Of a DNA stretch of 64,000 bases, positions 16,202 through 22,091 are shown in pieces. The stretch is from positions 1,550,001-1,614,000 of the forward strand of contig NZ_CP096247.1 of the NCBI RefSeq assembly GCF_023204875.1. The letters run 5' to 3'. Below the pieces are notes generated by a model, which was not told the DNA's origin, did not search any database, and saw only the letters and a program-made list of their open reading frames with translations. The first letter of the stretch is position 1. Every line of letters starts with the position of its first letter. The DNA comes from Prevotella sp. E15-22. GTDB lineage: Bacteria; Bacteroidota; Bacteroidia; Bacteroidales; Bacteroidaceae. Position numbers and translations under genes: made by a program.

Positions 16202-16689
16202 CATTCAATCGTAATCCACACCCCTTCACCTTGCTTCTTCGCCTCGACGATTCGCTGCTTCAGTTCATAGACCCACTTGCGCGATTCCAGCACGAGGCCC
16301 ACCAGTTGGTTGCGGCCCAGCAGGATGCAGCCCTCGGTGTCGGCGGCCGAGTTGCCGGGATGCATGCGGATGCCTTCGAACAGGGGCACGCCCAGCAGCA
16401 GGGGCAGCCATTTGTTGAACCTGGGGCTCCACGTGATCACCACGGCATAGCGACCGGGCGGAATGGCGAAGGGCTTTAGGTTCCTTACCTTGTCGGCCGA
16501 GCGGGTGCGCATCAGCTGTCCCATGTCGAGTGTGGTGTCCTTCTGTTCGAGTACGGGCGGCTCCAGCGTGTCGCAGAAATACTGGTCTTTCTGATAGGTG
16601 ACCAGTTCGGTGCTCACTTCCTGACGGATGTACAGATGACCGATGGTATACTTTTCTTTCTTGAATTTTCTTTTTAATATCAGTTCCAT
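16201..16689 (-). CDS. DUF5675 family protein
   Basis: This 162-residue protein has a C-terminal core with RMHPGNSAADTEGCILLG, which resembles the HG...S.GC pattern of L,D-transpeptidase-type enzymes, and a preceding PPGRYAVVITWSPRFN segment. DUF5675 proteins are common in phages and phage-like loci of Bacteroidales, and a role on peptidoglycan is possible but not shown. There is no signal peptide. It lies downstream of the primase-like gene, separated by an octamer repeat. Its stop codon is contributed by the heptamer array. Confidence 0.78.
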   Translation of the reverse strand: MELILKRKFKKEKYTIGHLYIRQEVSTELVTYQKDQYFCDTLEPPVLEQKDTTLDMGQLMRTRSADKVRNLKPFAIPPGRYAVVITWSPRFNKWLPLLLGVPLFEGIRMHPGNSAADTEGCILLGRNQLVGLVLESRKWVYELKQRIVEAKKQGEGVWITIE

Positions 16690-16690
16690 A

Positions 16691-16731
16691 ACTCCTTAAT
16701 GTTATACTGTTATACTGTTACATTGTTACAC
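16691..16731 (+). repeat. Octamer-type repeat, copy 3
   Basis: ACTCCTTAAT is followed by GTTATACT, GTTATACT, GTTACATT and GTTACACA. It fills the 44-bp gap between the DUF5675 and primase-like genes. Confidence 0.8.
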
Positions 16732-16733
16732 AT

Positions 16734-19115
16734 TTAAAAACTATCCTTTTTTCGCCAGCACTGTGTGCCCACCTTCTCGATCCAGCCGTCGCGCAGCCAG
16801 CGTGAGATGATCATGCGCAATGACTTGTCGGAACAGACGCCGCGCTTCAGCTGGCGCAGATGGTCGAGGGTGAACTCGGGCTGCAGCTCGTCGAACACCG
16901 AATGGTTGGCACTGCGACGCTGGCATTCCTCCTCGGCCACCACAAACTCCTTACTCAGCGCATGGCCGAAGGCCTTCATCTGCTGCTCCAGACAGTACTC
17001 GGCCATGGTGACGGCAAAGTCCTGACAAGCCTTACTCTCGCGCATGGCCTTACTCTCGCGCATGCCGTTCTCCAGCAGATGGAACACCACGCCACAACGA
17101 AAGCCGATCACGGCCGCACGCTTGCGATAGGTGTCCTTCACGTGGTCTATGTCCTTGGCGGCCTCGATGCGTTTCTCCTCGACCCACTGCTCGATGGTGC
17201 GGCGCAGGCGGGGCACGTTGACCACGCCCTGCCATCGGCGAAGCAGTTCCGCGGCCTGACTGATGCGTCCTTCCTCGGCGGCCGAGCGCTTGTGGAACTT
17301 AGGCATCTTCTGGAACGAGGCGTCGGGCATCTCGGCCACCAGCACGCGCGACGAGAGTCCATTCTCGATGTTGTCGCTTCTGAAGCACTTGCGCAGCGCA
17401 CCGTTCGTGCCCAGCATGGTCCAGTTGTAGGCCACGTTCACCATGCCACTCTCGGCCATGTCCGAGTTGTAGTCCTGACCCCATTCGCCATGGTCAAAAC
17501 TCAGTCGGTAGATGTCGTACTTGCTCGACCACGACCCCGCGCCGTTGGTCTTGCGCAGCGTGTCGAGCTCCTCGCCAAAGGAAAAGAGCGTGTGGCCCTG
17601 CGCATTCTTCAGTCGCTTCAGCAGCGTTGAGCAACTCACCGTCACGGGCACCACGCGAATCAGCACGTGGGGGTCGTCGGGTGCTTTCTCGTTGGCCTTG
17701 CGGTTCTTCTTCTGCTCGCGCCAGGCTTCCTCGCGCTTGCGACTCACGGCATCCTCGGCATCCATCAGGCGCTTCCACAGGTCGACGGCCATCTTACACA
17801 CGCTCTTGCCCGAGGCCTGCTCGCCCCTGACGATGGCCATCAGTCCCAGTTGCTGCATGTTGCCGTCGCAATATTCCACGCTCACCTGGTCGGCATAGGC
17901 GGCCGCAATGGGCATCACGGCGCAGAGCACGGGCATGTGCATCGACGGGGGCACGCCCACCAGACTCTCTTTGAGGCCTATGGGCAGCTTCGTGTGCAGC
18001 GCGGCCAGGGGCGATGCGGGCTCGGCGACGGTGGTTGTCTCGGCTTCGAGGGCTTCGTCGATGGTGTCGGCCACCTCGGGTTCTTCGGTCTTTTTCGACA
18101 GCTGGTCCACAATCTGATCCATCAGTCGGGAGCCCTTCGTGGGCTCTTTGCAGGCCGACTCCACCACCTGGCGCAGCTCCATGTCGGTGAGTCCGAAGCG
18201 GGGCATCACCTGCATCAGCACGTCGGGATGGTTGTCGCAGATGGCGCGCAGGTTCACGGCCAGTTTGTGCAACTTCACATTCCTTTCGCCCGTCTGGGGC
18301 TCGCCGCCCGTGCGCTGCCAGTATTCGGCGATGATGGCGGAGTAGGGGATGCCTTTGAAGGAAAGATGAGAGATGAGAGATGAAAGATGTGAGATGTCTT
18401 GCTCGTGGCTGCCGAACGTGCTGCTGCTGAGCGACTTACCATCATAATACGCGCCCTCCTTGGTTCGGCCGTCGATGGTGAGTCCGCGGTCGGTGTAGGC
18501 CTTGCGGCGCAGAGCGATGTCGCGGTCGGGTAGGGGTTCGTACCAGCCGTCGGCACGATAGATCTCATACGTGTCGGGCGTGATGAAGATGGCGCGCTCG
18601 GGCGTAAAGCAGCTGGTGTCGGGCTCCACACCCAGTGCCTCGCAATAGGCGCGCTGGGCCTCGGCCACGGTCATGCCCACGGGCAGCCGGATGTCGATGT
18701 GCAGTTTGCGGCGGGCGGAATAGTCCTTGTGCAGCATCATGCCCTGCCACGGTCCGCCAATCTTCATGTCCAGTCGCTCCGACATCTCGTTGGCCTTGTC
18801 CACCAGCGCTGCATCGTCGATGTCCACGCAGGTCATAAACGTGAAACTCTCGGGGTCGATGTGCTGGCGGTCGCGGTGGTTGTCCGTGAAGCGGGTGTAG
18901 TGGGGGCAGCGGTAGGGCAGTCTGCTCTTCAGCTGTCGCTGCTGCTCCTCGCTGGTGGCGGCGGCAATGTCGCGGGCCAGTGTTTTCAGCTGTTCGCTGC
19001 GCGTCAGTTTGTTGTACTCGCTCAGGCTGTACGTACCCACATAGGCGCGGTTCTGCTCGGGCGTCTGGCGTGGGTTCATGGCCATGGTGGCCGGTTGGTT
19101 AATGGTCTGTGTCAT
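16734..19115 (-). CDS. VirE-N / DUF3987 primase-helicase-like protein
   Basis: This 793-residue protein has an N-terminal primase-like domain (BT4734/VirE-N type, about 65-225) with an acidic centre CVDIDD (98-101) and HIDIRLP, a linker, and a DUF3987 P-loop domain with Walker A GEQASGKS (431-438) and a Walker B-like FGEELDTL. This architecture is found in Bacteroidales phages, mobile elements and isolated chromosomal loci and suggests DNA replication or processing. Two oddities lie inside it: five heptamers (18361-18395) encode a DISHLSSLISHLS linker near residue 245, and an 18-bp tandem duplication encodes MRESKA twice (about 684-695). The promoter box is at 19207-19214. Confidence 0.85.
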   Translation of the reverse strand: MTQTINQPATMAMNPRQTPEQNRAYVGTYSLSEYNKLTRSEQLKTLARDIAAATSEEQQRQLKSRLPYRCPHYTRFTDNHRDRQHIDPESFTFMTCVDIDDAALVDKANEMSERLDMKIGGPWQGMMLHKDYSARRKLHIDIRLPVGMTVAEAQRAYCEALGVEPDTSCFTPERAIFITPDTYEIYRADGWYEPLPDRDIALRRKAYTDRGLTIDGRTKEGAYYDGKSLSSSTFGSHEQDISHLSSLISHLSFKGIPYSAIIAEYWQRTGGEPQTGERNVKLHKLAVNLRAICDNHPDVLMQVMPRFGLTDMELRQVVESACKEPTKGSRLMDQIVDQLSKKTEEPEVADTIDEALEAETTTVAEPASPLAALHTKLPIGLKESLVGVPPSMHMPVLCAVMPIAAAYADQVSVEYCDGNMQQLGLMAIVRGEQASGKSVCKMAVDLWKRLMDAEDAVSRKREEAWREQKKNRKANEKAPDDPHVLIRVVPVTVSCSTLLKRLKNAQGHTLFSFGEELDTLRKTNGAGSWSSKYDIYRLSFDHGEWGQDYNSDMAESGMVNVAYNWTMLGTNGALRKCFRSDNIENGLSSRVLVAEMPDASFQKMPKFHKRSAAEEGRISQAAELLRRWQGVVNVPRLRRTIEQWVEEKRIEAAKDIDHVKDTYRKRAAVIGFRCGVVFHLLENGMRESKAMRESKACQDFAVTMAEYCLEQQMKAFGHALSKEFVVAEEECQRRSANHSVFDELQPEFTLDHLRQLKRGVCSDKSLRMIISRWLRDGWIEKVGTQCWRKKDSF
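17031..17066 (-). repeat. 18-bp in-frame tandem duplication in the primase-like gene
   Basis: CTTACTCTCGCGCATGGC occurs twice in tandem (one mismatch at the end) and encodes MRESKA twice. It keeps the frame. Confidence 0.85.
18361..18395 (-). repeat. Heptamer array inside the primase-like coding region
   Basis: On the plus strand five 7-bp units follow each other: GAAAGAT, GAGAGAT, GAGAGAT, GAAAGAT, GTGAGAT. They encode the Ser/His/Leu-rich linker. Because 7 is not a multiple of 3, gain or loss of one unit shifts the frame at about residue 245 of 793. Confidence 0.92.
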
Positions 19116-19206
19116 AATCTTTTAACCTTTGTTTGTTAAATTAATGGGTATTTATGATTCCTAGGCCGAACAGTCGGGTTTCGTTTTCGGTGGCTGTCCG
19201 ACGATG

Positions 19207-19214
19207 CAAAGGTA
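19207..19214 (-). promoter_or_regulatory. -7 box of the primase-like gene
   Basis: On the minus strand TACCTTTG followed by CATCG, 92 bases before the ATG. The leader has a possible 7-bp stem (CGGACAG with CTGTTCG) around an A-rich loop. Confidence 0.6.
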
Positions 19215-19270
19215 CACACGTTTTCCCTAACGACCTGACGAATGGGGCCGTGGTGTGCTAAAATTATGAA

Positions 19271-19300
19271 AAATAACAGTGAATAACAGTGAATAACAGT
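19271..19300 (+). repeat. Three tandem copies of a 10-bp repeat
   Basis: RAATAACAGT occurs three times in a row between the promoter of the primase-like gene and the end of the next gene (19314). No function is evident. Confidence 0.8.
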
Positions 19301-19313
19301 AGACTGTAACAGT

Positions 19314-19733
19314 TTACTTCTCTTTCTTCCGCATCTGCTGGTTCCAGTTCGACTCGCTTCTGGTATAGAGTTCGAACTCGTGGAGCACCTGCCACAGGGT
19401 GCGGCGGCACGAGATGTCCGATATCTTATGCTCGGCCACCATCTGCTTCACAATCCTTATCACGTGCTGCGAATCGGCCACCTTGGCCTGCTTGAGAAAC
19501 TCGTCCACGTAGTCCTCGATGCCATAGAAGATAGGGGAGAGGCGCGCCATCAGTTGCTGGTGGGCGTCGTCCGAGATGGTTAACGGACTACTGGCCGACT
19601 CGCTCCGTGTGGGTCTCGAGTCAGGGATATTGATAATACAATTTTCGATATTTACTGTAATGGGTGCGGTGGTAAAATTTACCGTGCCGCACCCATTGAT
19701 GGATATGTTTTTGTTTTTGCGTTGTTTTCGCAT
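19314..19733 (-). CDS. Small unrecognised protein of the primase/HU island
   Basis: I do not recognise the family. The 139-residue product has a basic N-terminus (MRKQRKNKNISINGCG), an Asn/Thr/Ile-rich stretch, and a helical, mostly polar C-terminal part (IEDYVDEFLKQAKVADSQHV, then LWQVLHEFELYTRSESNWN). No signal peptide or membrane helix is seen. The start at 19733 is chosen because a -7 box lies at 19752-19759; a longer reading from 19841 would begin upstream of the promoter. It precedes the primase-like gene in the same direction but has its own promoter. Confidence 0.7.
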   Translation of the reverse strand: MRKQRKNKNISINGCGTVNFTTAPITVNIENCIINIPDSRPTRSESASSPLTISDDAHQQLMARLSPIFYGIEDYVDEFLKQAKVADSQHVIRIVKQMVAEHKISDISCRRTLWQVLHEFELYTRSESNWNQQMRKKEK

Positions 19734-19751
19734 AGTTTTAATTAAGCGATG

Positions 19752-19759
19752 CAAAGGTA
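19752..19759 (-). promoter_or_regulatory. -7 box that sets the start of the small island protein
   Basis: TACCTTTG on the minus strand, followed by CATCGC, 18 bases before the ATG at 19733. Confidence 0.6.
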
Positions 19760-19810
19760 CGGATTTTTCTGAGAACTTGCAAATTCTGCGCGTGGAAATT
19801 TCTTTTACGT

Positions 19811-20020
19811 GCCACAATGTAACAGCGCCACAGTATAACACTAAGCGGTTTTCAGAATAATTTGGCCGAGGTGGTGCACCCTGTACTCTGCACCCTGTAC
19901 TAATGCCTTAATATATTATATATATTATAATATATATAATATATTACACCTTGGGTCGTAACTCCTTAATGTGATACTGTTATATTGTTACAATGTTACA
20001 ATGTTACATTTTGACCCAAA
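19811..20020. repeat. Paired octamer element A (about 210 bp)
   Basis: The left end (19811-19846) is an inverted octamer block beginning GCCACAATGTAACAG and ending CACTAAGC. The centre has two direct copies of GCACCCTGTACT and an AT-only palindromic core (about 19909-19947). The right end (19961-20020) is a direct octamer block starting ACTCCTTAAT. The same order occurs at 40763-40973. Apart from this element and the HU promoter, nothing else is seen in the gap 19760-20174. Confidence 0.65.
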
Positions 20021-20092
20021 ACAACATGTTTCCAACTTCCAAATATATTGTACAAACTTTTAACGATTATTCACACCTCGCAGGGCCCTCAA

Positions 20093-20124
20093 TTTGCTAT
20101 TCGGACGAAAATTGGCTAACTTTG
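20093..20124 (+). promoter_or_regulatory. Promoter of the HU-like / smalltalk unit
   Basis: TTTG at 20093-20096 and TAACTTTG at 20117-20124 are 20 bases apart. The HU-like ATG is at 20175. Confidence 0.7.
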
Positions 20125-20174
20125 CATCGTCATTCAGACATAAACCTTAACCATTTTAATTTAATTCAAACATT

Positions 20175-20609
20175 ATGAGTCTTATCTACGAAAAGTATCA
20201 AAACAAGAACATGGAGTCGAAGGCTTACTGCAAGTGGTATGCACGCACGGTGACCGTGAGCACGGTGGGCCTCGACGAGTTGGCCGAGCACATGGCCAGT
20301 CACCACACACCGTTTTCGAAGGGCGTTGTCAAGGGCATCCTGACCGACATGGTGAGTTGCATTCGCGAGCTGGTGCTCGACGGCCGCGCAGTGAAGATTC
20401 CCGACCTGGCCATCTTCTCTGTGGGCATCAAGAGCGAAGGTGTCGACAAGCCCGAGCTGTTTACCACGGCCAACATTAAAAGCGCATACATGCGCGCGCG
20501 AGCCACTGGCAAGTTTACGCGTTCGATGATCACACGCGACGGCCACCTGCGCGAGGCACGTCAGTACATCGATCCAGACTCCAAGAAGGAGGAAGTTACT
20601 AACGATTAA
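20175..20609 (+). CDS. HU-like DNA-binding protein (HU-HIG type)
   Basis: This 144-residue protein matches the Bacteroidales HU-related family: VSTVGLDELAEHMASHHTPFSKGVVKGILTDMV reads as the HU dimerisation helices (written here in parts: LDELAEHM, VVKGILTDMV), and VKIPDLAIFSVGIKSEG as the beta region leading to the DNA-binding arm. It is about 1.5 times the length of standard HU. It has its own promoter and heads a unit with the smalltalk gene. Confidence 0.85.
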   Translation: MSLIYEKYQNKNMESKAYCKWYARTVTVSTVGLDELAEHMASHHTPFSKGVVKGILTDMVSCIRELVLDGRAVKIPDLAIFSVGIKSEGVDKPELFTTANIKSAYMRARATGKFTRSMITRDGHLREARQYIDPDSKKEEVTND

Positions 20610-20664
20610 AAATCGGAAGCCAAGGAAAAAGCAAGTTATTAACGATTAAAAAATTCAGAAGCAA

Positions 20665-20766
20665 ATGAAGAATTCAGGATGGAAAACCGTTCTCCAGGTG
20701 ATTGTCAGCATCATCACCGCCGTACTCACAACCATTGGAACCACCAGTTGCATGAGTCATACATAA
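20665..20766 (+). CDS. Smalltalk protein (33 residues)
   Basis: The product is MKNSGWKTVLQVIVSIITAV followed by LTTIGTTSCMSHT. The order MK-x-S-x-WKT-x-LQ, one hydrophobic helix and a TTIGTTSC end is the pattern of the tiny Bacteroidales family named smalltalk protein. It has one probable membrane helix (residues 9-25) and a Cys at 29. The function is unknown. It lies 55 bp after the HU-like gene in the same direction, its usual position. The family is easily missed because of its size. Confidence 0.85.
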   Translation: MKNSGWKTVLQVIVSIITAVLTTIGTTSCMSHT

Positions 20767-20812
20767 AAGTATCAGAATCGGCATTATGATAAATAGGAGT
20801 TTTTGGAGTGCC

Positions 20813-20901
20813 ACAAAATAACATTATAACAGTATCACATTAAGGAGTTACAATCTCTGAAAAGAACAGTATCACATTAAGGAGTTACAATCTCTGAAAA
20901 G
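20813..20901 (-). repeat. Octamer-type repeat with a 37-bp tandem duplication
   Basis: A GCCACAAAATAACATTATAAC block is followed by two exact 37-bp copies at 20828-20864 and 20865-20901, each containing CACATTAAGGAGTTAC. It is the octamer family in inverted orientation, here with its end duplicated. Confidence 0.85.
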
Positions 20902-20932
20902 CAAAAGAGGGAACCTTCTCAGGCTCCCTCTC
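20902..20932 (-). terminator. Terminator of the candidate small RNA
   Basis: A 10-bp stem with one mismatch (AGAGGGAGCC / GGTTCCCTCT), loop TGAGAA, then TTTTGC on the minus strand. It could also stop plus-strand readthrough from the smalltalk gene. Confidence 0.75.
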
Positions 20933-21046
20933 TTTACTTAATTACTTTCGATTGAAATTAACAACCAATCGATTTTGGGGAAGATTGCTTATCTCACGAC
21001 AATCAATCTTCGAATTAACCTTAATAATCTAATACCATGAAAAACA
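20902..21046 (-). ncRNA. Candidate small RNA (about 140 nt)
   Basis: On the minus strand a TATATTTG box (21052-21059) is followed by about 140 bases without a plausible ORF. The stretch forms three stem-loops in order: GAAGATTG with CAATCTTC (perfect 8 bp), CGATTG with CAATCG (perfect 6 bp), and AGAGGGAGCC with GGTTCCCTCT followed by TTTT, a good intrinsic terminator. Promoter, folded body and terminator together support an independent transcript. I cannot match it to a known RNA family. It lies between the smalltalk gene and the divergently placed LuxR-type regulator. Confidence 0.65.
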
Positions 21047-21051
21047 CTGTG

Positions 21052-21059
21052 CAAATATA
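21052..21059 (-). promoter_or_regulatory. -7 box of the candidate small RNA
   Basis: TATATTTG on the minus strand, followed by CACAG. No exact -33 TTTG is seen at the ideal distance. Confidence 0.5.
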
Positions 21060-21188
21060 GTAAGATTTAGCGAAACATGGTGCGTTTTACACTAATATTT
21101 ATTCGAGTTTTAATCTTTATTAACCCTTTTGGGGCTATTTGTAGAACTTATTGATACAGATTTAGTTGCGCGTGTCGCAGAATCTTCG

Positions 21189-21196
21189 TAACTTTG
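21189..21196 (+). promoter_or_regulatory. -7 box of the LuxR-type regulator
   Basis: TAACTTTG ends only 7 bases before the ATG at 21204. The transcript would have a leader of very few bases or none. Confidence 0.6.
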
Positions 21197-21203
21197 CAGC
21201 CGA

Positions 21204-21800
21204 ATGAATTATACACGTCCAAAAATAGCCATCGTTGATGCCAACACCCTGTCGGTGCTGGGACTGAAACAACTGCTCCAAACGGTGATGCCCATCATGA
21301 CCGTTGACACCTATGGCACCATGACCGAACTCACGGCCAACAACCCCGAGCAATACATGCACTATTTCGTGGCGATGAACATTGTGCTGGAAAACCGCGC
21401 GTTCTTCAGTGACCACCGCCGCAAGACCATTGTGCTCACGCTCTCGCTGGCCTCCAGCAGTCAGTTGGCCGAGTTTCACTCCATCTGCATCAACGTGCCC
21501 GAAGACCAGCTGGTGCGCCAGCTCCTCACCCTGCAGCAGATGGCCCACGGCGGCGGCCGCAACATGCCGCCCATGCCCCCGGTGCTTCAGCAGAAGATAC
21601 TGAGCGACAGAGAGATAGAGGTGATGGCACTCATCGTGCAGGGCTGCATCAACAAGGAGATTGCCGACAAGCTGAACATCGGACTGGCCACCGTGGTGAC
21701 CCACCGCCGCAAGATTATGGAGAAGCTGGGCATGAAGAGCGTGTCGGCCCTCACCATCTATGCCGTGACGCATGGCTACGTTGACATTAATAAGATTTGA
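21204..21800 (+). CDS. LuxR/NarL-type transcription regulator with degenerate receiver
   Basis: This 198-residue protein begins like a receiver domain (IAIVDANTLSVLGLKQLL, Asp12), but the region that should carry the phosphoacceptor Asp reads MHYFVAMNIVLENRAFF and has none. The C-terminus (about 133-193) is a clear LuxR-type HTH: LSDREIEVMALIVQGCINKE, then IADKLNIGLATVVTHRRKIMEKLG. It is probably regulated without phosphotransfer. It is transcribed away from the candidate small RNA and ends directly before heptamer array 2. Confidence 0.85.
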   Translation: MNYTRPKIAIVDANTLSVLGLKQLLQTVMPIMTVDTYGTMTELTANNPEQYMHYFVAMNIVLENRAFFSDHRRKTIVLTLSLASSSQLAEFHSICINVPEDQLVRQLLTLQQMAHGGGRNMPPMPPVLQQKILSDREIEVMALIVQGCINKEIADKLNIGLATVVTHRRKIMEKLGMKSVSALTIYAVTHGYVDINKI

Positions 21801-21804
21801 AATG

Positions 21805-21874
21805 TACAATGAACAATGTACAATGTACAATGTACAATGAACAATGTACAATGAACAATGTACAATGAACAATG
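21805..21874 (+). repeat. Heptamer array 2: 10 units of WACAATG
   Basis: Ten uninterrupted 7-bp units, TACAATG or AACAATG, start 4 bases after the regulator stop. This is the reverse complement of the unit at 16097-16201, so the two arrays are inverted with respect to each other and bracket the 16.2-21.8 kb region. Confidence 0.95.
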
Positions 21875-21945
21875 AACATTCTTAAAATTTCTTAAATATT
21901 ATATATATATAAGGTGAAGCGTGCTCAAGTCTAAAAAAATTTGAG

Positions 21946-21953
21946 TACCTTTG
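21946..21953 (+). promoter_or_regulatory. -7 box of rpsA
   Basis: TACCTTTG followed by CACCCG. The gene starts at 22092, so the leader is about 130 bases. Confidence 0.65.
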
Positions 21954-21959
21954 CACCCG

Positions 21960-22091
21960 TTTTATGCCCCACGACGGGGCGGTAGGTGCCGGAACAGGCG
22001 CTGGTGCCTATGAAATATTAACCCATTAAACTGTCTGAGAACGCCTGGTCAGACAACAAACAATGCCCACTAAAGGGCGAAAATTAAATTT
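21960..22091 (+). promoter_or_regulatory. Structured 5' leader of rpsA
   Basis: The leader contains several hairpins: GCCCC/GGGGC around ACGAC (21966-21980), AGGCG/TGCCT (about 21995-22009), TGTCTGA/TCAGACA around a 10-base loop (22032-22055), and GCCC/GGGC (22065-22078) ending 13 bases before the ATG. In other bacteria S1 controls its own translation through folded leader RNA; a similar role here is inference. Confidence 0.5.

Noticed and set aside
15997..16479. Open frames through heptamer array 1, with repeated IVHCTLFIVHCS residues
   Set aside because: A 7-bp repeat without stops is open in several frames on both strands. The frames overlap ispE and DUF5675 on other strands and have no start context.
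20660..20770. The 33-codon frame as a chance ORF
   Set aside because: Kept as a gene: the residue pattern matches smalltalk proteins and its place after the HU-like gene is typical.
21162..21872. A 236-codon minus-strand frame through heptamer array 2
   Set aside because: It runs antisense through the whole LuxR-type gene and starts in the repeat.
16201..21874. A complete prophage or integrative element
   Set aside because: No integrase, terminase, capsid, portal or conjugation gene is present, and no tRNA-derived attachment repeat was seen at the ends.
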